DNA of 8,468 bases from Cloacimonetes bacterium SCGC AAA252-N17 (GTDB lineage Bacteria; Cloacimonadota; Cloacimonadia; JGIOTU-2), in NCBI GenBank assembly GCA_000404785.1, contig ASNI01000062.1, forward strand, positions 1 through 8,468, in the 5' to 3' direction. The notes beneath the pieces are model-generated. The model ran no database searches and was not told the origin of the DNA. It saw only the letters and a program-made list of their open reading frames with translations. Below are positions 1 to 6,194 of this stretch, one piece after another. Numbering within the stretch: position 1 is the first letter of the stretch; the number at the start of each line of letters is the position of its first letter. Made by a program: the position numbers and the translations under genes.

Positions 1-21
1 CAAAATCCAAAATCCAGATAT

Positions 22-2904
22 TTATGCTTTGTTGAAAGATGAAGTACAAAAACATACCGCTAATCCCCCAACTGGGGTTTTTAAAGTGAACTCATCTATT
101 TTTTGTTTATACAACTTCTTATCACGTTCCATTTTTGCAGAATGATACTGCTTTTGAGTTTCAAGCATCTGATCTACAAGGACAACAAGCGTGTCGTGAG
201 TTTTCTTATCTTTTTTGTTATTTAGCTCTAAATGATATATCGGAATTTGGTCTAAATCTTCTTTTTTTATTTGCGCAATACTTTTTTTATTTGTCACTAA
301 TTTATTAAAATAATAAAAATTTATCAGTTGTGAATTAAGTAAAGCTAAAATATATTTGAAGTTGAGGTTAGTAAAATTATCGAATAAAAAATACAAAGAC
401 TGCTCGGGATATATCCCTGAATTGATAAATGTAGAAATAATTTTATTACCAGTTTTTCTAATTAATATTTTTGGGGAAGCACCCAGTTTTTCTTTATCAG
501 TAGTTCTTCCTGTTATATTAGATTTTATAAATGTGAACCAATAGTTATTTTTGATAAAATACCTTCTAATACAATTACCCTTCAGAACAGGAATTTGCTC
601 AGAGTAAGTTTTTATTTCAGTAATCACTTTAGATTTACCGCCAAAACCAGATGTTGTTCTACAGATACTTTTAATAAATTTTACTTTTTTATTTTGAGCA
701 ATCTTATTGATTATCTTCATCACTTCTATGCTATCAAAATATTCAAATTTGCCGAATTTATCATTAATCAAATCTTGTTGATTTCTAGTAATTTCTGCTT
801 TACTATATTCAAATATTCTAACATGATGATTCTTTTGGAATTTATTTTTTCTTAAAACGAAAATAAGAGTATCTGCAGTAATTTTCGGAAATGGCACTTG
901 AAATAATAGAGATACAATTAATGTATCAGATAATATTTTTTTTCTTAACTTTATAAATTGATCATTGAATCCTAATCTGTCGGGTACAATAAAACTGAAA
1001 AATCCATTATATGAAGTCAAATTTATTCCTTGCGTTATAAAATATTCATATATATTTGGCATGTAAGTATTTCCATTAAATTTTTTAATCATATAATCGA
1101 TTTCTGAATTTGAACAAATATCATTGCCAAACTTGCCAGTTAATGAAATCCACGGCGGATTCCCAATAACTACATCAAAGCCGCTATTAGCAGTAACATC
1201 CCCCAGTTTCGCTTCGCTCAACTTTCCCCCTTTATTAAGGGGGATTTTATTAGGAACGGTCTTGAATATTTGCGGGAATTCCTTCTCCCAATCAAAAGCA
1301 TTTATCTTTCTCATCTCTTCATTTCCAAAAAGTGACATATCAACATTATCGTAATAATCAGTTCCAATTAAACTATTTCCACATTTTATATTGTCACTCA
1401 AATTCGGTAATGCTCTTTCATGGAAAAATTGTAGGGTTTTGTTCAAAGTCTCCCTGTTTTCACCTTCAAGAACTTTTAGAAGAAGAGATAGTTTTGTTAC
1501 TTCAACAGCTTGAGGGTCAATGTCAACACCGTATATATTATTCAGTAAAATTCGCTTTTTTTCTTTTGTGGTCAACTGATAACTCTTATGTCCAATCTCG
1601 ATTATCTTATCTTTATACTTTTTCGGATTGTACTGATAAAATTCAAGATGATGATCCAGTAAATACTGATATGCCTGTATCAGAAAGCTCCCTGAACCAC
1701 ATGCAGGATCGCAGATGGTCAATTTGGAAATTTGTGTTGGTGTTTTACCTTTTATTTTTTCGCCTACAGTATTCTTCACAATATAATCAACAATATATCT
1801 TGGTGTATAATAGACCCCGCCTGCTTTTCGCACTTCCGGTTTTTCTTCTATCTTTGCCTGATGCGAAGGAGTCAGACGGATTGTTTTTCCCAAAAACTGT
1901 TCATAAATATTTCCAAGAATATCCGAAGGTAATACTGAAAATTCGTAGGGACTATCAGGATAATATAACTTTTGTAGAATTGGTTTCAACACCTTATCAT
2001 CAAGGAGAATATTTCTTGAAATGAGATCATTTTTGAAATTAAAAATTCCGCTGTTGTATTTTTCATCTGCCTGCACAAAAACAGCAAAAAGGGCTTTATA
2101 AATATTTTTCTTATTTGCGACATTGAATAGATTGCGATACTCCTCAACTCCTCTATCTTCAGCGATTCGAAGAAAGATGATCCTATCTATCGTTAGTTGT
2201 ACGATTCGATTTAATTCATAAATGGATAATTCTTTATTTCGCAGTGCGATATTTTTGGCAAGTACATCCCGCCAGTTCTCAATTTCTTTGAGAAATTCCT
2301 GATCAACTTCGGATGTTCCTCTTTTCTTCGTAGCTGTTTCAGTGTATTTATCAAAACTGCCTTTAAGAATTGCGTCTCGTGAAAAAGTATTATCGAGAAA
2401 ATCCAGATCTTCGAGATAATGATTAAAAGTCTGATAATAAATCCTACCGACGCTTGCTTTATCATTTTTATTTGGCTTGATCCTACAATCATACACTGAG
2501 AATTCTTCAAAATCTGTGAGAATTGAAATGGGCAGTTTGGCACTCCAAGCATATCTTCGCAGTTGAAAGGAGGGATGTATATCGTACTTAACATCTACAG
2601 CCGGTTTTTTTGCTTCTACAAAGAATTTTCTTACTCCACCAATTCTAAAAGAATAATCGGGCGCTTTTGTTGTGCCTGTTATTTTAATCGCATCTTCATG
2701 AACGATATCCTTATACTGCTCTGCGTTTCCCTGTTTATTATCCATATCCCATCCCAAAGCGGAAAAGAATGGATCGAGGAATTCTCGTCTTAATTGTGTC
2801 TCATTATATTTGGGATTCTTATAAACATCCTTGTTTCTTGCAAAGCGTTCAACAAGATCAGAAATCTTATTAATTATTTCCTCTTTCATGTTTTGCAAAT
2901 TCAT
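22..2904 (-). CDS. Type IIG restriction-modification enzyme (fused nuclease and N6-adenine methyltransferase)
   Basis: This 960-residue single-chain enzyme should cut and adenine-methylate one target sequence. The N-terminal nuclease shows a PD-(D/E)XK pattern: PD at 82-83 and E97-A-K99, followed by the QLRRYAW and ILTDFEEFSVYD segments (114-139) typical of this family. The methyltransferase core has YYTP (365-368), the SAM-binding motif DPACGSGSF (399-407), GVDIDPQAVE (459-468) and catalytic NPPW (582-585), which marks N6-adenine methylation. Residues from about 600 to 930 form the target-recognition region; its specificity cannot be read. The ATG at 2904 has no Shine-Dalgarno site; Met6 is an alternative start. 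No separate specificity or restriction subunit is nearby, consistent with a stand-alone enzyme. Two oddities are an in-frame palindromic insert at residues 548-574 and an atypical C-terminus (939-960) apparently supplied by another palindrome. Family assignment is firm; activity is not established. Confidence 0.93.
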   Translation of the reverse strand: MNLQNMKEEIINKISDLVERFARNKDVYKNPKYNETQLRREFLDPFFSALGWDMDNKQGNAEQYKDIVHEDAIKITGTTKAPDYSFRIGGVRKFFVEAKKPAVDVKYDIHPSFQLRRYAWSAKLPISILTDFEEFSVYDCRIKPNKNDKASVGRIYYQTFNHYLEDLDFLDNTFSRDAILKGSFDKYTETATKKRGTSEVDQEFLKEIENWRDVLAKNIALRNKELSIYELNRIVQLTIDRIIFLRIAEDRGVEEYRNLFNVANKKNIYKALFAVFVQADEKYNSGIFNFKNDLISRNILLDDKVLKPILQKLYYPDSPYEFSVLPSDILGNIYEQFLGKTIRLTPSHQAKIEEKPEVRKAGGVYYTPRYIVDYIVKNTVGEKIKGKTPTQISKLTICDPACGSGSFLIQAYQYLLDHHLEFYQYNPKKYKDKIIEIGHKSYQLTTKEKKRILLNNIYGVDIDPQAVEVTKLSLLLKVLEGENRETLNKTLQFFHERALPNLSDNIKCGNSLIGTDYYDNVDMSLFGNEEMRKINAFDWEKEFPQIFKTVPNKIPLNKGGKLSEAKLGDVTANSGFDVVIGNPPWISLTGKFGNDICSNSEIDYMIKKFNGNTYMPNIYEYFITQGINLTSYNGFFSFIVPDRLGFNDQFIKLRKKILSDTLIVSLLFQVPFPKITADTLIFVLRKNKFQKNHHVRIFEYSKAEITRNQQDLINDKFGKFEYFDSIEVMKIINKIAQNKKVKFIKSICRTTSGFGGKSKVITEIKTYSEQIPVLKGNCIRRYFIKNNYWFTFIKSNITGRTTDKEKLGASPKILIRKTGNKIISTFINSGIYPEQSLYFLFDNFTNLNFKYILALLNSQLINFYYFNKLVTNKKSIAQIKKEDLDQIPIYHLELNNKKDKKTHDTLVVLVDQMLETQKQYHSAKMERDKKLYKQKIDEFTLKTPVGGLAVCFCTSSFNKA
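25..90 (-). repeat. GC-rich palindrome forming the 3' end of the restriction-modification gene
   Basis: The last 22 codons (residues 939-960) read FTLKTPVGGLAVCF and onward, which does not look like the charged helical end usual in this family. The DNA holds a short palindrome, CCCCA (66-70) and TGGGG (73-77), in an otherwise AT-rich neighbourhood. It shares the TGGGGGAT octamer (minus strand) with the insert near 1200. I infer that a repeat landed at the 3' end and replaced the native tail, probably with little loss. The bases before position 22 add a tandem CAAAATC pair (1-14). The native end could lie outside the window. Confidence 0.45.
1183..1263 (-). repeat. In-frame palindromic repeat inserted in the methyltransferase domain
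   Basis: These 81 bases encode residues 548-574, which separate two segments that normally sit close together: FDWEKEFPQIF and GFDVVIGNPPW. The inserted peptide includes NKIPLNKGGKLSEAKLG, a low-complexity stretch unlike the rest of the enzyme. The DNA contains a perfect 8-bp hairpin, TCCCCCTT (1225-1232) paired with AAGGGGGA (1237-1244) around a TATT loop, followed by a second C/G run at 1199-1204. The length is a multiple of three and the frame stays open. Such elements resemble the known Rickettsia palindromic elements, which insert in frame into proteins. The exact repeat borders are inferred from the protein disruption. Confidence 0.7.
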
Positions 2905-3128
2905 TTTATGATTATTTTTGTCAATTATTTAATTATTTCGATAATTTTTCCCCTCTAAAAATGGGTGTCCGCTGGCGGATACTGGATTCTACTCTCAAAA
3001 GATGTGGATTCTGATATGACTTCGACTTGCTTCGCCAAGACTAGTGAAATTGAAATCGAGGGCTGCCCTATGGAATGCTTCTTCTTTTTTATTCCATTTG
3101 GGTGTGTATTACTCAATATTCGTTATTC
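2905..3128. other. Intergenic region between restriction-modification gene and tRNA, with two inverted repeats
   Basis: No gene is seen here. A hairpin, GTGTCCGC (2965-2972) against GCGGATAC (2975-2982) with one G-T pair, is followed by TGGATTC. The stretch ATACTGGATTC (2979-2989) is identical to 6192-6202 beside the right GIY-YIG-associated palindrome. A second inverted repeat, ATGGAAT (3070-3076) and ATTCCAT (3091-3097), has a 14-nt loop without a terminator-like T-tract. No convincing promoter for the minus-strand gene was found; a TTGACA at 2924-2919 lies too close to its start codon. Confidence 0.5.
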
Positions 3129-3158
3129 TTGACAGCAAATTCCAGCACCAAATAAACA
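3129..3158 (+). promoter_or_regulatory. Putative sigma70-type promoter of tRNA-Glu
   Basis: A perfect TTGACA at 3129-3134 lies 18 bases before a weak -10 candidate, TAAACA (3153-3158); AACAAT at 3155-3160 is an alternative with longer spacing. Transcription would start a few bases before the mature tRNA 5' end at 3169, a usual arrangement for a single tRNA gene. The -35 match is strong and the -10 is poor, so this is a tentative call. Confidence 0.45.
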
Positions 3159-3168
3159 ATTCCCACGT

Positions 3169-3243
3169 GGCCCCATCGTCTAGGGGTTAGGACGCCGGAT
3201 TCTCATTCCTGTAACAGGGGTTCGATTCCCCTTGGGGCTACCA
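3169..3243 (+). tRNA. tRNA-Glu, anticodon CTC
   Basis: A complete cloverleaf can be folded. The acceptor arm GGCCCCA pairs with TGGGGCT (first pair G-U). The D arm is GTCTAGGGGTTAGGAC. The anticodon loop TTCTCAT has CTC at positions 34-36, decoding GAG. The T arm is AGGGG-TTCGATT-CCCCT, with discriminator A and an encoded CCA end. The anticodon stem CCGGA/TCCTG carries one C-U mismatch (28-42) where a C-G pair is expected. It stands alone, opposite in strand to both neighbours. A T-run follows directly after CCA. Confidence 0.97.
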
Positions 3244-3248
3244 TTTTT

Positions 3249-3283
3249 TTAAAGAAAAAGCCAGTTCACGTGTGGAACTGGCT
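3249..3283 (-). terminator. Rho-independent terminator of the 3305-5308 gene
   Basis: A perfect 9-bp stem, AGCCAGTTC (3259-3267) paired with GAACTGGCT (3275-3283), closes a 7-nt loop. Read on the minus strand it lies 21 bases after the TAG stop at 3305 and is followed by the T-rich tract CTTTTTCTTT, the classic terminator form. On the plus strand it follows the tRNA with a weaker T-rich tail, so it may act in both directions. Confidence 0.8.
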
Positions 3284-3304
3284 CATTATTTATATGAGTT
3301 TATT

Positions 3305-4294
3305 CTATTCTACAATTAAGAATTTCTCAATATTAGTATCTTGCTCCGTACGCAACTTGATATAATAAATCCCTGAAGAAAGTTTTGCATTTCCAGTATC
3401 GGAATTATCGAAAGTTACCTCATGATATCCAATTTCCTGAATGTCATTCACTAATGTGCAAACCTTCTGTCCTTTAATATTATAAATTGCAATATCAACA
3501 TAACCGGACGATTTCACAAAATACTCGATTGATGTATGGGAAGTACATGGATTCGGATAAATTCGAGCAATACGATCTCCCTGTTCAATCTCATCAACAG
3601 AAAATAGAGGAGAAAGATCAATATCCACCCAACATGTTTCATTATAATCTACAACAACATCGGTAGGATGAACATAGTTATAGTAATCCGGATGCGTGCA
3701 ACTTACAGTGTAGGAGCCCGGGGGTACTTCAATAGCGCAAAGGCCATAAGAGTTTGTAACCCCATCATAATCGCCGACACTCACTGTAGCGTTTTCAACA
3801 GGATCTCCTGTGTTTATATCTGTGACAATTCCTCTTACCATGCCATCGATTTTCAATAAGTAACCAAGATAAGTTCCCATGAGATCAGCTTTTGAGTTTT
3901 CTGCAGTATCTTCCATTCCGCCAAGAATCGGTGTTGACGCGATGGTTTGATAAGTAGCACAACCATACGCAATAGTACGTGAAAATCCGCCATCAGAAGT
4001 AAAAGCAACACGTCTGAGAAGACCACCTATTTCGTCAACAGAGTAATTTGCATCATTGTTTGGAGTGAAAGGAAATACATATCCGTCTCCGATTGTCCCT
4101 GAGACGCCTGTCATTGTTCCGACACTTTGTGTGGTATTTGCTAAGAAGGAACATCCAAAACTGGTTAAGAACGCTGTTCCCTGATGTGAATAACCGAAAT
4201 CCGAACCTTCAATATATATTGGGTTTCCGGCGTTAAGGTAGTTAATTAAAGTAGCTTGATCAGAGGTTCCGACGGAACCTGGAGGTGTAGTACC
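3305..4294 (-). pseudogene. C-terminal segment: carboxypeptidase-regulatory-like domain and T9SS sorting domain
   Basis: After the TGA the frame continues with GTTPPGSVGTSDQ and the rest of the Rossmann-like region (NPIYIEGSDFGYSHQG). A carboxypeptidase-regulatory-like repeat follows (VRGIVTDINTGDPVENATV, then PGSYTVSCTHPDYYNY). The protein ends in a type A T9SS sorting domain: IYPNPCTSHTSIEY, IAIYNIKGQKV, LSSGIYYIKL and the final basic-hydrophobic strand KFLIVE. The sorting domain would direct outer-membrane export and surface attachment. The internal ATG at 4114 is the first usable Met, but it would give a protein without a signal peptide. Confidence 0.65.
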
Positions 4295-4297
4295 TCA
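4264..4297 (-). other. TGA codon followed by two tight hairpins (SECIS-like geometry)
   Basis: Read on the minus strand, the in-frame TGA (4297-4295) merges into a 5-bp hairpin (GAGGT/ACCTC, 4296-4282). This is followed by a perfect 7-bp hairpin, AGGTTCC (4280-4274) and GGAACCT (4270-4264), with a GTC loop beginning 21 bases after the TGA. Bacterial SECIS elements lie just downstream of UGA and carry a G at the start of the apical loop. The codon sits in Cys-Val-Gly-TGA, a CxxU-type context. The geometry is seen; function as a selenocysteine signal is speculation, and the upstream TAG argues against it. Confidence 0.2.
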
Positions 4298-4978
4298 TCC
4301 TACGCAATAGATGCCAAGAGCAACAAAAATGGCATCATAAGGTGAAAGATCGGCAGGAAGGTAAGTGAAAGTATCGTAGGTTACGTTATTAGCAGTAAGC
4401 GCATTTTGAAGAAAAACCTGTGTTCCAATGCCTTCTATATCAGAATTATTATCATTATCCCACATAAGCACATGAATAGGATTATCAGGATAGATATTTA
4501 CCTGGAAGGGATTCGTAGTGTTATTATCAAGAAATTCATCACCGGTCAAATCCACATGACCGTGGAGTTCGACCACTTCGCTTATATCCGGTGTCCAGTT
4601 GAAATCATAGATCACCTCTTCGTCAGGATTAATCGGAGTTATTCCTGAAGTTGTGCTAAGTATGATCCCCGGGTTCCGAATAAGACTTACTTCATAGCTT
4701 GTTTCTGTATTCAATCCAGTATTTTTCACTGTTATATGCCATAACCCTTGCTGACCAACATTCAGAACATTATTGCCGGAGATGTTCGTTGCAGCAAGAT
4801 CATGATCCAGAAAAGCATTGATCGCAACATTATAGATGTACCAGTAATCAAAATTGTAGGTGCTTCCCCCGTAGCTTCGGAACTTTATCTGAACCTGCTG
4901 TCCTGCGTATGGGAATAATGAGAAACTGATATCTTTACCACCCGAATATCCCCAGTTATTGCCAACCAGATCAAAGCT
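4295..4978 (-). pseudogene. Middle segment: end of jelly-roll, CARDB-like Ig domain, Rossmann-like region
   Basis: This is the open stretch between the two stops (codons 111-337). It finishes the first beta-sandwich, then has a CARDB-like Ig region (DHDLAATNISGNNVLNVGQ through DLTGDEFLDNNTTNPF). Next begins a Rossmann/amidotransferase-like region (IHVLMWDNDNN, then LSPYDAIFVALGIYCVG) that ends at the TGA. Independent expression could start only at an internal codon such as GTG at 4729, which has no Shine-Dalgarno site and would lack a signal peptide. I therefore read it as part of the broken gene and not as a separate one. Confidence 0.6.
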
Positions 4979-5308
4979 CTACAGAATGGTTGTTCCTCCC
5001 GGATGGATCAGTTCAATATTTGCAACTTCTCCGTTATTGGTTAAATACTCATCAATAAATTGAGAAACGATCAGATCGCCTACATTTGAAGGTAAATTTA
5101 TTGGAGGAGATATAGCGCTCAAATCGTAAGGTGCAACTGTAGGTGTCCACGATAGCATAAGTGCTCCACTCTGAATGCTCCAATTCTGATCCATTGTCCA
5201 AGTGCCCGGATTTGTCTCAAAATCTTCTTCCCAGATTATTGATTGAGCATACAGTGGAATAGTTATAAAAAATAACAAAATTAATAAAACGGTATATTTA
5301 TTTTTCAT
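4979..5308 (-). CDS. N-terminal segment: signal peptide and start of a jelly-roll-like domain
   Basis: If translation stops at the TAG, this 109-residue fragment is made. Residues 1-21 are a clear Sec signal peptide (MKNKYTVLLILLFF, then ITIPLYA with cleavage likely near AQ). The mature part opens with WEEDFETNPGTWTMDQNWSI and continues with a discoidin/MAM-like beta-sandwich pattern that is completed only beyond the stop (NFDYWYIYNV, near codon 150). The fragment would therefore be exported but unlikely to fold as a whole domain. The ATG is supported by the strong Shine-Dalgarno site at 5312-5317. Confidence 0.6.
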   Translation of the reverse strand: MKNKYTVLLILLFFITIPLYAQSIIWEEDFETNPGTWTMDQNWSIQSGALMLSWTPTVAPYDLSAISPPINLPSNVGDLIVSQFIDEYLTNNGEVANIELIHPGGTTIL

Positions 5309-5311
5309 ACT

Positions 5312-5317
5312 ACCTCC
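5312..5317 (-). promoter_or_regulatory. Shine-Dalgarno site for the 5308 start
   Basis: GGAGGT on the minus strand ends three bases before the ATG at 5308, fixing the start of the secreted protein. The region 5318-5420 upstream is AT-rich; a TTGACA (5362-5357) is present but no -10 box lies at a normal distance, so no promoter is called. Confidence 0.75.
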
Positions 5318-5420
5318 AGCATGTTTTGAGTGTTACAAAATTGTAATGGTACAGATTGTCAATAAATATCAAGGAAAATTTGGATTTTATGAATTTCAAT
5401 TAATTGATTTCGATTTAATA

Positions 5421-5701
5421 CCTAACTCGGATAAACCCTGTATGATAATTATTTTAACGAGGTAAATCCAGCATGATAGCTATCCAACAGGGTAAACCGA
5501 AACCAAAGAATTAGCAACGAACCTGTCTTCGTTACAATACGCCACGGCAGGCAAAACGAACAAAATCTAACAAAAAATAAAAAAAGTTCGTTGTTGTTAG
5601 TGTTTGCCTGCTCCGTTGAATCTTTTTTTCTATTCAACTGGAGTTAGTTGCTAAAAATTCTTTTGCCAAAATATAACAGAATTATAGAATTAAGTGACTA
5701 A
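5421..5701. repeat. Left direct-repeat segment flanking the GIY-YIG unit
   Basis: Three blocks here recur in the same order and orientation at 6310-6510: CCTAACTCGGATAAACC (5421-5437, identical at 6310-6326), GTCTTCGTTACAATACGCC (5525-5543, 18 of 19 at 6346-6364), and a 41-base block at 5661-5701 that matches 6470-6510 at 39 positions. The left copy is longer, partly through a segment bounded by ACCCTGT (5435-5441) and ACAGGGT (5487-5493). It also contains GCAGGCAAA (5547-5555) facing TTTGCCTGC (5603-5611), and GTTGAAT (5615-5621) facing ATTCAAC (5632-5638). A 62-codon open frame on the minus strand here looks like translated repeat and is not called a gene. Nothing is recognised in 5702-5784. 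Confidence 0.8.
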
Positions 5702-5784
5702 TTTGGTTCTATAGCTATAATTAAATTGTATGAACTTATGAAAAAGCGATGTGTTATTCACCCCCAAAATGCTCTCTCCCAATT

Positions 5785-5812
5785 GTCATTCCCAACTTGA
5801 TTGGGAATCCAG
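5785..5812 (+). repeat. Left palindromic element (ATTCCC-N9-GGGAAT type)
   Basis: A 28-nt element begins GTCATTCCC and ends GGGAATCCAG. Its core is a perfect 8-bp hairpin, ATTCCCAA (5788-5795) with TTGGGAAT (5801-5808), loop CTTGA. It lies 26 bases before the GIY-YIG start and is the inverted counterpart of 6195-6222. The form recalls the neisserial dRS3 repeat, ATTCCC-N8-GGGAAT; relatedness is not implied. Confidence 0.85.
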
Positions 5813-5826
5813 AAAAGTTATATAGT
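5797..5826 (+). promoter_or_regulatory. Possible promoter of the GIY-YIG gene inside the left palindrome
   Basis: TTGATT (5797-5802), the loop and right arm of the palindrome, is spaced 18 bases from TATAGT (5821-5826). A transcript would begin near 5833, giving a nearly leaderless mRNA, which fits the lack of a Shine-Dalgarno site before the ATG at 5839. The assignment rests on consensus likeness only. Confidence 0.35.
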
Positions 5827-5838
5827 TAGTTTAATCAT

Positions 5839-6135
5839 ATGGATAAAAATTACTTCGTGTACATACTTGCAAGCAAAAGAAACGGCACACTCTACATTGG
5901 AGTAACAAACAATTTAGAAAGAAGAATGTATGAGCACAAGAATAAACTCATCGGAGGTTTTACTAAAAAATATAGTGTTGACAAACTTGTTCACTATGAA
6001 ATGACAAATGATGTGAGAAGTGCGATTCAAAGAGAAAAGCAACTGAAGAAACGGAATAGAAAATGGAAACTTGAACTGATTGAAAAAGAAAATCCTGAAT
6101 GGAAAGACCTATCTGAAGAATGGTTTGATGAATGA
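5839..6135 (+). CDS. Small GIY-YIG nuclease-domain protein
   Basis: This 98-residue protein is essentially one GIY-YIG nuclease domain of the UvrC N-terminal/YhbQ (UPF0213) type. The two signature strands are VYI (7-9) and YIG (19-21), followed by the VTNNLERRMYEH helix with the catalytic-type arginine (R28/R29) and H33. The metal-binding glutamate is E66 in QREKQLKK, before a basic patch (KKRNRKWK). An in-frame TAG lies nine bases upstream of the ATG, so the start is secure; no Shine-Dalgarno site is visible. It is the only plus-strand protein gene here and sits alone between two inverted palindromes and two direct repeats. Family members are often multicopy in bacterial genomes and their roles are mostly unknown. 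I infer a role linked to the flanking repeats, such as cleaving the hairpins. All expected catalytic positions are present. Confidence 0.92.
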   Translation: MDKNYFVYILASKRNGTLYIGVTNNLERRMYEHKNKLIGGFTKKYSVDKLVHYEMTNDVRSAIQREKQLKKRNRKWKLELIEKENPEWKDLSEEWFDE

Positions 6136-6194
6136 AGCTGAATAGTCATGTCATGCATATAAAGCACTCATTGCATCATTATCTTATGATAATA

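Larger units (their letters stand above)
3305..5308 (-). pseudogene. Secreted modular T9SS-sorted protein interrupted by two in-frame stops
   Basis: From the ATG at 5308 to the TAG at 3305 one frame runs 668 codons with coherent protein sequence throughout, broken only by TAG at 4981-4979 (codon 110) and TGA at 4297-4295 (codon 338). I translated across both stops: the continuing residues (SFDLVGNNWGYSGGKD and GTTPPGSVGTSDQATL) fit the surrounding domains, and no frameshift occurs. The order is a signal peptide, a beta-sandwich, a CARDB-like Ig region, a Rossmann-like region, a carboxypeptidase-regulatory-like domain and a C-terminal sorting domain. The likeliest reading is a recent pseudogene with two point mutations, for example TGG to TAG. 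Readthrough, recoding or assembly error remain possible. Both TAG and TGA act as ordinary stops elsewhere in the window, so a changed genetic code is unlikely. The substrate or role of the intact protein is unknown. Confidence 0.75.

Noticed and set aside
1332..2024. 230-codon plus-strand open frame opposite the methyltransferase core
   Set aside because: It is antisense to DPACGSGSF and neighbouring conserved motifs, and its residues (runs of F, L, Y, S) look like a translated shadow.
2211..2594. 127-codon minus-strand open frame within the nuclease domain
   Set aside because: It overlaps the conserved PD-(D/E)XK-to-helical region of the real gene in another frame and has no protein-like pattern or ribosome site.
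3169..3243. tRNA-Glu as an integration site for an island carrying the restriction-modification gene
   Set aside because: No second copy of the tRNA 3' end and no integrase were seen in the window, and the enzyme gene lies on the 5' side of the tRNA.
4979..4981. TAG as a pyrrolysine codon or reassigned stop
   Set aside because: TAG is the natural end of the same frame at 3305, and nothing nearby suggests pyrrolysine genes or context.
5340..5362. TTGACA on the minus strand upstream of the secreted protein gene
   Set aside because: The only good -10 match (TACAAT, 5345-5340) is 11 bases away, too close, and the Bacteroidetes-type TAnnTTTG box is absent.
5449..5637. 62-codon minus-strand open frame
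   Set aside because: It lies wholly in the left repeat segment and has no ribosome site; related blocks at 6310-6510 do not preserve the frame.
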